This document shows positions 1 to 7,660 of a stretch of 64,000 nucleotides of DNA, piece by piece; within the stretch, counting starts at the first letter, position 1, and each line of letters opens with the position of its first letter. The notes beneath the pieces were generated by a model. It was given only the letters and a program-made list of their open reading frames with translations, was not told where the DNA came from and ran no database searches. The position numbers were made by a program, and so were the translations under genes. The stretch is taken from NCBI RefSeq assembly GCF_000949135.2, contig NZ_JTAN02000021.1, positions 682,001-746,000 on the forward strand. Reading direction: 5' to 3'. The stretch is from Burkholderia sp. USMB20 (GTDB taxonomy: Bacteria > Pseudomonadota > Gammaproteobacteria > Burkholderiales > Burkholderiaceae).

Positions 1-796
1 ACACGATGTCGATGCGCGTCATCGGCCGTGCCGTGAAGCGGCGCGCCGCGTGCGCGACGCGGAACATCCAGAACGAATTCGGCGCGGGCCGCGTGCCGAG
101 CACCGTGTGACCGACGACGTGCGACGGACGCACGACGACGAGCGGCAGCCCGAGCGCGCGCAGGCGCTGCTCCGTTTCCGCCTTCGCCTGCAGGTAGCCG
201 GCCGCGAGCACCGCGCCGTGCAGCCCGTCGCCGGCCTGCGCCGCGTCGCTCGCCGCCGCACCCGCCATTTCCTCGTAAACGATCCCGCCGCGGCCCGCAT
301 GCGCGTAAGCGGTGCCGACGTACACGAAACGCTGCAGTTGCGGTGCGTGCGCGAACCGCTCGGCAAAGCGCAGCGAATCGGCGAGGTCAGCCCGCAGATG
401 CGAACCGTCGGCCGGCGACGCGTGGCCCGCGCAGTGAATCACGTGCGTCGCGCCGGCGAGACGCGGCGCGTCGGCGCCCTGCCACACGTCGCCGAGTGTA
501 CCGACGACCACGTTCGCGTCGCCGAGTCGCGATGCCCAGTACGGCGCGAGCCCTGCGCGCAGCACCGCTTCACGCAAACGCGCGACCGCGTGGCCGCGAT
601 TCCCGGCGCGCACGACACACACGATGCGCTCGAGCAAGCCAGCGTTGACGAGCGCCGTCAGCACGGTACTGCCGATGAAGCCGGTGGCGCCGGTGAGCAC
701 CAGCCGCCCGACGTTGGCCGCCGCGACCGGCGCGCTGGCCGGCGACACGAGGCTCGTGCGCCAGTTGAGCGACAACGCGGTTTTCCAGATCAGCAC
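1..796 (-). CDS. NAD(P)-dependent SDR/thioester-reductase-like protein, 3' end outside window
   Basis: This gene runs off the left edge, leaving about 265 N-terminal codons. I place the start at a GTG (bases 796-794) preceded by AAGGAG eight bases upstream; no ATG fits. The protein has a Rossmann entry LTGATGFIGS near residue 35, then VYVGTAYAH and a YLQAK (YxxxK) catalytic pair followed by VVRPSHVVG. That pattern is typical of extended short-chain dehydrogenases, including the NAD_binding_4 group that reduces acyl thioesters or modifies sugars or lipids. The substrate cannot be told from the visible part. There is no close upstream partner: 640 bp without a gene follow. Confident as a coding region and as an SDR; the precise role is unknown. 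Confidence 0.8.
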   Translation of the reverse strand, partial: MLIWKTALSLNWRTSLVSPASAPVAAANVGRLVLTGATGFIGSTVLTALVNAGLLERIVCVVRAGNRGHAVARLREAVLRAGLAPYWASRLGDANVVVGTLGDVWQGADAPRLAGATHVIHCAGHASPADGSHLRADLADSLRFAERFAHAPQLQRFVYVGTAYAHAGRGGIVYEEMAGAAASDAAQAGDGLHGAVLAAGYLQAKAETEQRLRALGLPLVVVRPSHVVGHTVLGTRPAPNSFWMFRVAHAARRFTARPMTRIDIV

Positions 797-1438
797 GATA
801 GTCTCCTTCGAAGAATCGGCCGGACGGCGCGGCAGCCCCGGATCGCGGCGCTGCGCACGGCGGTCGGCCGGGCCGGGGCCGACGCTCGCCCCGACAGTCC
901 CGACCGGCTGCGGCCCGCGATCGCGTCGATCGCGTCTCTGACACGAGGTGGCGGCTTGCCACGGACGGGCCGTCCGCGGCCCAGGATCGGGAAAATCCAA
1001 GTGTGGGGCCGGATCGCCCGCAAGTCTGTCCTGAAAGTTTCGTGAAAGTGTGTGGATTTGTGCACGAATGTCGGGGTGTGTCGTGCCGGCCGGGTCGTCA
1101 ACTCGGTGAAACGCCGGGTCGAGCCAGCTTTCGACGGAGGTTCGTGGGCGTGCTGCGGGCCAGCGCTTCGGCGCGACACATCGACGCGCCCCGGCCTAGT
1201 CATCGCATATCCCGGGCCGACCCGGAGCGAGGCCGCGGCATGCGGATCGCGGTGTCGTCTGCGTTTGCACGCGGGGCCGGAATCCGCGCGTATCGTCAGA
1301 CGTCCTTTCATCCGAGACACCAATAGACACAATGCGGATTTATTGAGGATTATCGCTTGCGTTTCACTGCAGTCTATCTAGACTATCCAAACCAAATCGG
1401 TCGAATGTGTCATTTTCTACTTTCCAGGAGACGTTCCA
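797..1438. other. Gene-free stretch
   Basis: No convincing gene; open frames here are Arg/Cys-rich shadows. The right part becomes AT-richer and holds a perfect dyad, AGTCTA-TC-TAGACT (1371-1384), about 55 bp before the small gene at 1439, which may be its operator. Confidence 0.5.
1371..1384. promoter_or_regulatory. Perfect 6-bp dyad AGTCTA-N2-TAGACT
   Basis: A perfect inverted repeat with a 2-nt centre in the leader region of the small gene at 1439. It looks like a binding site for a dimeric repressor or activator. No matching regulator is encoded next to it, so the function is inferred from symmetry and position only. Confidence 0.35.
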
Positions 1439-1786
1439 ATGCGCCTCACTATCCGGATTAATGGCAGCGAATCGGCAACCCGGCACTCGTACGCGGTGTT
1501 GTGGGTCGATACCGACGAGCGGCTGTGGTCGCGCGAGGCACACCAGGGCATCGATCTCCCGGCCTGGGGCAAGGTTCGGGACGTGGAAGGCGCGATGGCC
1601 CTCTGCGCCGCCGACAGCGGGAATGCCGTGTGCCAGTTGAAGGGCCTGTCGTTCAGCGCGATGCAGCGCGAACAAGGTCCCGCGGTGCTCGCCGGCGAGC
1701 ACCCCGACGGCGCGTGGCGCCTGCAGGCGGTCGATCGCTCCACGGCGGAGCCGGAATACCACGAATTCATTTCCGTCGCGCGATAG
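1439..1786 (+). CDS. Small hypothetical protein (115 aa)
   Basis: I do not recognise this family. The protein starts MRLTIRINGSE and has no signal peptide, membrane segment or cysteine motif beyond two isolated cysteines; it looks like a small soluble beta-rich domain ending EYHEFISVAR. The ATG is supported by AGGAG nine bases upstream. It is a self-contained unit: a dyad lies upstream (1371-1384) and a good rho-independent terminator lies 80 bp downstream (1868-1894). Codon and residue use match the neighbouring genes, so I take it as real. Confidence 0.7.
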   Translation: MRLTIRINGSESATRHSYAVLWVDTDERLWSREAHQGIDLPAWGKVRDVEGAMALCAADSGNAVCQLKGLSFSAMQREQGPAVLAGEHPDGAWRLQAVDRSTAEPEYHEFISVAR

Positions 1787-1867
1787 GTATTTTTGACGGC
1801 AATCCTCTGCGGTTTTCGGGTTTATTCCGGTTTCCGCGATATTCATTTCGATATTCAGAAATAACGG

Positions 1868-1894
1868 CGCCTCTCTTCGAGGCGTTTTTATTTT
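1868..1894 (+). terminator. Rho-independent terminator
   Basis: Perfect 6-bp stem CGCCTC/GAGGCG with a TCTTC loop, followed by TTTTTATTTT. It sits 80 bp after the stop of the small gene at 1439-1786 and is read in the same direction. Confidence 0.8.
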
Positions 1895-2000
1895 CCGTCC
1901 CGAAAATAATCGGGGCCGGGTTGATTGAGTCGCGTCCCCGGTCACGACCCGCCGCGCCATTCCGATTCGTCGGCGACATCGGGCAATGCCCGCGCCGCCG

Positions 2001-2047
2001 TCCCCGCCTTCGTTCCCGCCTTCGTTCCCGCCTTCATCCCGCCTTTT
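2001..2047. repeat. 12-bp tandem repeat, about 3.5 copies
   Basis: The unit TTCCCGCCTTCG is repeated about three and a half times with few changes, on the pyrimidine-rich strand, roughly 140 bp before the PBP gene start. A candidate slippage site of unknown effect. Confidence 0.6.
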
Positions 2048-2184
2048 CCGCCCGAAGCCCGGTCGCCGACGCGCGTCTTTTACGGGGCCGAAGCACAGTT
2101 TCCCCACACGACGTTTACTCATTTATTACAATCACATTATTCCGATTGACTTGCCGCCGTCCGGCGGCCCGACCCGGCCCTTGC

Positions 2185-4077
2185 ATGCGCGTGAAAAAAA
2201 AGACCCACCCCGCCGATCCGTACGCCGCCGCGACCAAGCACCCGATGCTCGCGTCGCGCTTGCCGATGTGGCGCTCGAAGCTGGTCGTGATCATGGTGTC
2301 CCTCGGTTTCGCCGCGCTGATCGGACGCGCGTTCTGGGTGCAGGTCGCGAACCAGGATTTCTATGTCGGGGAAGGCCAGAAGCGGTACCAGCGCACGATC
2401 GAGCTCGACGCGATGCGCGGGCGCATCGTCGACCGCAACGGCGCGATGCTCGCGGTCAGCCTGTCGACCTATGAAATCTGGGCGAACCCGAAACAGGTCG
2501 CCGAAATCGACTATCCGCAGATCGCGAAACTGCTCGACATGCCGCTCGCGGAGGTGAAGCGCCGCCTGCGCAACGACCGTACGTTCGTGCTGCTCAAGCG
2601 GCAGATCGACGCCGAGACCGCAAGCCGGCTCGGCAAGCTCGAGATCGACGGCATCACGCAGATCGCCGATTCGAAGCGCTTCTATCCGGAGGGCGAATCG
2701 GCCGCGCACGTGGTCGGCTTCACCAACGTCGAGGACAAGGGCCAGGAAGGCGTCGAGCTCGCGGCGAACGGGCGGCTGTCGGGTACGTCCGGGCAGCGCG
2801 AGGTGATCCGCGACCGGCTCGGCCGCATCGTGTCCGACACGCGCCCGCTCGTGCCCGCCCAGCACGGCGCGACAATCGAACTGACGATCGACCGGCGGAT
2901 CCAGCAACTCGCGTTCAGCCAGCTCAAGGCCGCGGTGCTCGAGAACAACGCGGTGGCCGGCAGCGTCGTCGTGCTCGACGCGCAGAACGGCGAAATCCTC
3001 GCGCTCGCGAACTATCCGACCTTCGACCCGAACGACCGTGCACGCCTCACGGGCCAGCAGCTGCGCAACCGCGCGGTGATCGACACGTTCGAGCCGGGCT
3101 CGACGATCAAGCCGCTCGTCGTCGCGCTGTCGATCGACGAGCGCAAGGTCACGCCGAACACGATCATCAACACGTCGCCGGGCACCTACAAGATCGGCCC
3201 GGCCGTGATCCACGACACGTCGAACCACGGCTCGCTCACCGTCTCGCAGGCACTGCAGAAGTCGAGCAACGTCGCGCTCGCGAAGCTGGCGCTGAACCTG
3301 CCCGCCGAAACGATCTGGAACAAGTACCAGGAATACGGGATCGGCCGCGCGCCGGAACTGACGTTCCCGGGCGTCGCGTCGGGCCGCCTGCGCGGCTACA
3401 AGCGCTGGCGGCCGATCGAGCAGGCGACGATGGCGTACGGCTACGGGCTGTCGATGTCGCTGCTGCAGATCGCGCAGACCTACACCGCCTATGCGGGCGA
3501 CGGCACGCTGCACCCGGTGTCGCTGCTGAGGAACGGTTCCGACCCGCAGACGATCGAGGCCCATCGCGGCCATCGCGTGACGTCGCCGCAGACCGCGGCG
3601 GCGATCCGTTCGATGCTCGAGTCGGCCGTCGGCGAAGGCGGCACGGGGCGCCGCGCGCGCGTCGACGGCTACCGGATCGGCGGCAAGACGGGCACGGCGC
3701 GCAAGCAGGTCGGCGCAACCTATGCGAAGGGCAAGTACCGCGCCCTGTTCGCGGGGATGGCGCCGATGAGCAACCCCCGCCTGATCGTCGCGGTGATGAT
3801 CGACGAGCCGCGCGGCAAGGGTTATTACGGCGGCACGGTGGCCGGCCCGGTGTTCTCGTCGGTCACGAGCGGCTCGCTGCAGCTGCTCGGCGTGCCGCCG
3901 GACGCGCCGGTCGAGCCGACGCCGAATGCGCCGCTCAAGGGTGCCGTGCCGCAAAAGACGGTCGCGGCGCCGAAGGCCGCCGTGCAACCGAAGACGGCAG
4001 CCGGGCAACAGGCGTCGGCACCTGTGAAAACGGCCGCGCAAGCCGGCGCGGCCGTACAGACGAAGGCGGCGGGCTGA
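2185..4077 (+). CDS. ftsI: Class B penicillin-binding protein 3 (FtsI-like transpeptidase)
   Basis: A periplasmic, membrane-anchored transpeptidase that cross-links septal peptidoglycan. The 630-aa protein has a short basic cytoplasmic start, one membrane anchor (about residues 33-50), a PBP dimerisation domain beginning near ELDAMRGRIVDRNG, and the transpeptidase domain with all three active-site motifs: STIK (nucleophile Ser306), SSN (360-362) and KTGT (501-504). The frame is open far upstream, but residues before MRVKKK are low-complexity Arg-rich noise, so I start at 2185. No mur, mra or ftsW genes surround it, so this is not the dcw-cluster copy but a solitary paralogue. The last 45 residues are a Lys/Ala/Pro-rich tail that may bind cell wall or partners. 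Confidence 0.93.
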   Translation: MRVKKKTHPADPYAAATKHPMLASRLPMWRSKLVVIMVSLGFAALIGRAFWVQVANQDFYVGEGQKRYQRTIELDAMRGRIVDRNGAMLAVSLSTYEIWANPKQVAEIDYPQIAKLLDMPLAEVKRRLRNDRTFVLLKRQIDAETASRLGKLEIDGITQIADSKRFYPEGESAAHVVGFTNVEDKGQEGVELAANGRLSGTSGQREVIRDRLGRIVSDTRPLVPAQHGATIELTIDRRIQQLAFSQLKAAVLENNAVAGSVVVLDAQNGEILALANYPTFDPNDRARLTGQQLRNRAVIDTFEPGSTIKPLVVALSIDERKVTPNTIINTSPGTYKIGPAVIHDTSNHGSLTVSQALQKSSNVALAKLALNLPAETIWNKYQEYGIGRAPELTFPGVASGRLRGYKRWRPIEQATMAYGYGLSMSLLQIAQTYTAYAGDGTLHPVSLLRNGSDPQTIEAHRGHRVTSPQTAAAIRSMLESAVGEGGTGRRARVDGYRIGGKTGTARKQVGATYAKGKYRALFAGMAPMSNPRLIVAVMIDEPRGKGYYGGTVAGPVFSSVTSGSLQLLGVPPDAPVEPTPNAPLKGAVPQKTVAAPKAAVQPKTAAGQQASAPVKTAAQAGAAVQTKAAG

Positions 4078-4236
4078 AGCCGCCTGGGCGTTGGTGGAGT
4101 CGCCGGGGCGTGGCGCGGCGCCGCACAGGTCGGCTGACCGATCGAGATCGGCTGTTCGCTACGTAGAACCCGCCGCACGCGCCGTTCCGAGAGGCCGGCG
4201 CAATCCTGTAATCCCGGCGATCCGCGCAGTCGCGGC

Positions 4237-4299
4237 GATCCTATCGATCCTATCGATCCTATCGATCCGAGCGATCCTAGCGATCCGAGCGATCCCGGC
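4237..4299. repeat. 9-bp tandem repeat, seven copies
   Basis: Seven adjacent 9-mers of the form GATCCTATC, drifting to GATCCGAGC, GATCCTAGC and GATCCCGGC at the right end. The array fills the gap between the convergent PBP3 and antiporter genes and ends 9 bp before the antiporter stop codon. Copy number is likely to vary between strains. Confidence 0.9.
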
Positions 4300-4308
4300 C
4301 GCTAACCA

Positions 4309-6024
4309 TCAATGCGCGGCCGCCACCGGCTTCGCCATCCTGCCGAGCACGTGCTCGGTCATCCCGCGCGCGAGTTCGCTCTCCCCCATGAACACGATGC
4401 CGATGCCCTCGCTCGACAGCAGGTCGGCCTCGTCGCTGCTGTTCGTGCACAGCACGACCTCCAGCGCCGGATTGAGCGTGCGCGAGATCTCGACGATCTG
4501 CCGCACGTCGAATACGTCCGGCAGCGTGACGACCAGCATCCCGGCGCGCGCGATATGCGCCTGCACGAGCACGATCGGCTCGATCGCGTCGCCCGACACG
4601 GCCGCGACGCCGTCCGCGCGCAGCTTCTCGACGAGCTCGCGATTCTGCTCGACGACGACATAGGCGATCCCGCGCTCGTCCAGCGCATGCGCGATCCACG
4701 TGCCGACCTTGCCGTAGCCGACGATCACGACCTGGCCGGTCAGGTGCGTCTGCGGCGTCGACATCGGCAGCGCGGCGAGCGGATCGTCGCGTGCCTCGAG
4801 CTTGCGCGCGAACGCCGAATGCTTGCGGATCCATGCGAGCGCCGGATCGATCATCGCGAACAGCAGCGTGTTCATCGCGATCGAGATCAGCGCGACCGCG
4901 AGAATCAGGCTTTGCCCCTCGGCCGACAGCAGCCCGAGCGCACGGCCGAGCCCCGCGAGGATGAACGAGAACTCGCCGATCTGGGCGAGACCGGCCCCGA
5001 CCGTCAGCGCGGTGTTCAGCGGATAGCGGAACGCGATCACGAGCGCGACCGCCGCGAGCGTCTTGCCGATCAGCACGATCGCCGCGACCTCGATCACATG
5101 CAGCGGCTCGGCGAGCAGCACCTTCGGGTCGAACAGCATCCCGACCGAAATGAAGAACAGCACCGAGAACGCGTCGCGCAGCGGCAGCGTCTCGTCGGCC
5201 GCACGCCGGCTGAATTCCGACTCGCGCATCATCATCCCGGCGAAGAACGCGCCGAGCGCGAACGACACGTCGAACAGCTTTGCCGCGCCGAACGCGATGC
5301 CGACCGCCGCGGCGATCATGCACAGCGTGAACAGTTCGCGCGAACCGGTACGGGCGACGAGCCACAGGATGCGCGGGAACACGCGCTTGCCGACCACGAG
5401 CATCAGCGCGATGAACGCGGCGACCTTCAGCATCGTGACGCCGAGCGTGCCCCACACGCTGCCGCCGGCCGCGTGCGCGTCGCCGGGCGGCGTGCCGCCG
5501 AGCAGCCCCGCGACGGGCGGCAGCAGCACGAGCACGAGCACCATCACGAGATCCTCGACGACGAGCCAGCCGACCGCGATGCGTCCGTTGACGGTCTCGA
5601 CGAGCCCGCGCCCCTCGAGCGCCCGCAACAGCACGACCGTGCTCGCGACCGACAGCGCGAGCCCGAACACGAGCGCCGCGCCGAGGCTCCAGCCCCAGGT
5701 GAGCGCGAGCCCGCCGCCGAGCAGCGTCGCGACGGTAATCTGGACGACGGCCCCCGGCAGCGCGATCTTCCTCACCGCGAGCAGGTCGCCGAGCGAAAAA
5801 TGGAGGCCGACGCCGAACATCAGCAGCATCACGCCGACTTCCGCGAGCTGCTGCGCGAGCGACAGGTCGCCGACGAAACCGGGCGTGCCGGGGCCGATCA
5901 CGATCCCGGCGAGCAGATAGCCGACGAGCGGCGGCATTTTCAGCAGCGACGCGAGGTAACCGAAGATCATCGCGAGACCGAAACCGGCCGCGAGCAACGC
6001 AATCAGGCTGATGTCATGAGGCAT
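4309..6024 (-). CDS. CPA2 (Kef/YbaL-type) cation:proton antiporter with TrkA-N domain
   Basis: An inner-membrane monovalent cation/proton antiporter. The 571-aa protein has about 12 hydrophobic segments in residues 1-385 (start MPHDISLIALLAAGFGLAMI, with GYLLAGIVIGPGTPGF in the third region), then a cytosolic TrkA-N nucleotide-binding domain from about residue 410 with the Rossmann motif VIVGYGKVG. Length and order match E. coli YbaL and the Kef proteins; KefF/KefG partners are not encoded nearby. The start is supported by a strong purine-rich AGGGGGG site. It is transcribed alone, convergent with the PBP3 gene. Whether it is gated by glutathione adducts like KefB/C cannot be judged here. Confidence 0.9.
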   Translation of the reverse strand: MPHDISLIALLAAGFGLAMIFGYLASLLKMPPLVGYLLAGIVIGPGTPGFVGDLSLAQQLAEVGVMLLMFGVGLHFSLGDLLAVRKIALPGAVVQITVATLLGGGLALTWGWSLGAALVFGLALSVASTVVLLRALEGRGLVETVNGRIAVGWLVVEDLVMVLVLVLLPPVAGLLGGTPPGDAHAAGGSVWGTLGVTMLKVAAFIALMLVVGKRVFPRILWLVARTGSRELFTLCMIAAAVGIAFGAAKLFDVSFALGAFFAGMMMRESEFSRRAADETLPLRDAFSVLFFISVGMLFDPKVLLAEPLHVIEVAAIVLIGKTLAAVALVIAFRYPLNTALTVGAGLAQIGEFSFILAGLGRALGLLSAEGQSLILAVALISIAMNTLLFAMIDPALAWIRKHSAFARKLEARDDPLAALPMSTPQTHLTGQVVIVGYGKVGTWIAHALDERGIAYVVVEQNRELVEKLRADGVAAVSGDAIEPIVLVQAHIARAGMLVVTLPDVFDVRQIVEISRTLNPALEVVLCTNSSDEADLLSSEGIGIVFMGESELARGMTEHVLGRMAKPVAAAH

Positions 6025-6232
6025 CCCCCCTCCCGAGTTCTTGTAACGATTTAGTAAGGTTCAAGAATGGAAGGATAAGGGATGAGGCGAAAAATTGGCG
6101 CGCCACGGCGAAAAATTCACGCTCGGCGCGCCATTGCGGGGTACAACCCCGGGCGTGCGGAACACGCCCCGCGGGCCGGTGGGCGCCGCGAGGCGGATCG
6201 ATCGGGCGGGGCCGGATGCCCCGCCGGGTGCG

Positions 6233-7660
6233 TCAGCGCGACGCCTGCGGGAACCGCGCGCCCGGCGGCGGCTCGGGCCGCGTCGACGGCACGCTCTTGC
6301 GCACCTTCGCGACCTGCGCGGCCGTGATCGCCGTCCCCGTATTGCCCCAGCTCGTGCGCACGAAGTTCGACACGTCCGCGACTTCCTGGTCCGACAGGCG
6401 CCAACCGAACGGCGGCATCGTGAAGGTCGACGGCGCGGTGTGCGTGCCCTTCAGCGCGCTGCCCGACAGCACGACGTGGATCACCGAAGTCGGATCGTCG
6501 CCCTGCAGGACCGGGTTGCCGGCGAGCGCCGGGAACACCCGCGCGTAGCCGTGGCCGTCGCTGCGGTGGCAGGCCATGCAGTTGTCGCGATAGACCGCCG
6601 CGCCCGGCTTGCTCGCGTCGCCGGTCTGCAGCGCGTGCGCGGCCGTCGCGTCGTACGCGTACGGTGTCTCGCCCAGCACCTTTGGCGGCAGCGTCTTCAG
6701 GTAGCGTGCGATCGCCGTGAGATCGTCGTCGCTCATGTGCTGCATGCTGTGGCCGACCACGTCCGTCATCCCGCCGAACGCGGCCGTGCGCAGCGTGCGG
6801 CCGGTCTTCAGGAACTGCACGATCTCGGTTTCGTTCCACGTGCCGAACCCGGTGCGCGGCTCGCCGCGCAGGCTCGTCGGCACCCAGCCGTCGATCGCCG
6901 CGCCGCCGGCCAGGAAGTCGAGGCCGCCCGCGTCGGTCAGCGCGCGTTCCTGCATCGTCGCCGCGCGCGGCGTGTGGCACGCGCCGCAATGGCCGAGTCC
7001 CTGCACGAGATACGCGCCGCGCGCGACCACCGGATCGGTGTACGGCGCCGCATCGAACGGCTTCGGCGCCGGCGCGAACATCTTGCGCCAGAACGTCAGC
7101 GGCCAGCGCATCGACAGCGGCCACACGATGTCGACCGCGCGGTTCTCGTGCTCGACCGGCGCGACGCCGTGCATGAAGTACGCGTACAGCGCCTTCATGT
7201 CGTCGTCGGTCAGGCGCGCATAGGACGGGTACGGCATCGCCGGGTACATCGTGTCGCCGTTCTTGCGCACGCCCTCGCGCACCGCGCGGGTGAAGTCCTC
7301 ATACGTCCAGCCGCCGAGGCCCGTCTTCGGGTCCGGCGTGATGTTCGTCGAGTAGATGCCGCCGATCGGCGTGTCGAACTTCAGCCCGCCCGCGAACGGC
7401 TTGCCGCCGCTCGCGGTGTGGCACGCGATGCAGTCGCCCGCGCGGGCCAGATATTCGCCGCGCTTGACGAGGTTGGCGTCGGCAGACTGCGCGACCGGTG
7501 CGGCGGCCGGGCCCGAAGCCGCGGCGGGTGCGGATGCCGGCTGCGCGAACGCGGCGCCGCCCGCGAGACCGAACGCCGCCCATGCCGTGCCGATCGCCAG
7601 TGCGCGCCGCAGCGGAGAAATCCGGCGCGCGGCGTTGTGGTGGTTCACTGTCCTCTTCAT
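6233..7660 (-). CDS. Triheme cytochrome c subunit of a membrane-bound FAD dehydrogenase
   Basis: The electron-transfer subunit that passes electrons from the flavoprotein to ubiquinone or a terminal oxidase in the cytoplasmic membrane. The 475-aa product starts with a Sec signal peptide (a Lys-Arg start, then a hydrophobic run ending AAFAQ) and has three heme c sites: CIACH, CGACH and CMACH, spaced about 150 residues apart as in the alcohol/gluconate/sorbitol dehydrogenase cytochromes. It is the last gene of a three-gene operon; its ATG overlaps the flavoprotein stop (ATGA). The C-terminus is Pro-rich and may include a short anchor or loop rather than a clear membrane helix. Confidence 0.93.
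   Translation of the reverse strand: MKRTVNHHNAARRISPLRRALAIGTAWAAFGLAGGAAFAQPASAPAAASGPAAAPVAQSADANLVKRGEYLARAGDCIACHTASGGKPFAGGLKFDTPIGGIYSTNITPDPKTGLGGWTYEDFTRAVREGVRKNGDTMYPAMPYPSYARLTDDDMKALYAYFMHGVAPVEHENRAVDIVWPLSMRWPLTFWRKMFAPAPKPFDAAPYTDPVVARGAYLVQGLGHCGACHTPRAATMQERALTDAGGLDFLAGGAAIDGWVPTSLRGEPRTGFGTWNETEIVQFLKTGRTLRTAAFGGMTDVVGHSMQHMSDDDLTAIARYLKTLPPKVLGETPYAYDATAAHALQTGDASKPGAAVYRDNCMACHRSDGHGYARVFPALAGNPVLQGDDPTSVIHVVLSGSALKGTHTAPSTFTMPPFGWRLSDQEVADVSNFVRTSWGNTGTAITAAQVAKVRKSVPSTRPEPPPGARFPQASR

Larger units (their letters stand above)
1787..2184. other. Intergenic: terminator, 12-bp tandem repeat, leader of the PBP gene
   Basis: Contains the terminator of the small gene (1868-1894), a short tandem repeat (2001-2047) and an AT-richer segment (about 2113-2145) in which the promoter of the downstream penicillin-binding protein probably lies. 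No confident -35/-10 pair could be fixed. Confidence 0.4.

Noticed and set aside
1501-2184. Long N-terminal extension of the PBP3 frame
   Set aside because: The upstream residues are Arg/Pro-rich, overlap the small gene and a terminator, and lack any domain; the anchor and basic start fit the ATG at 2185.
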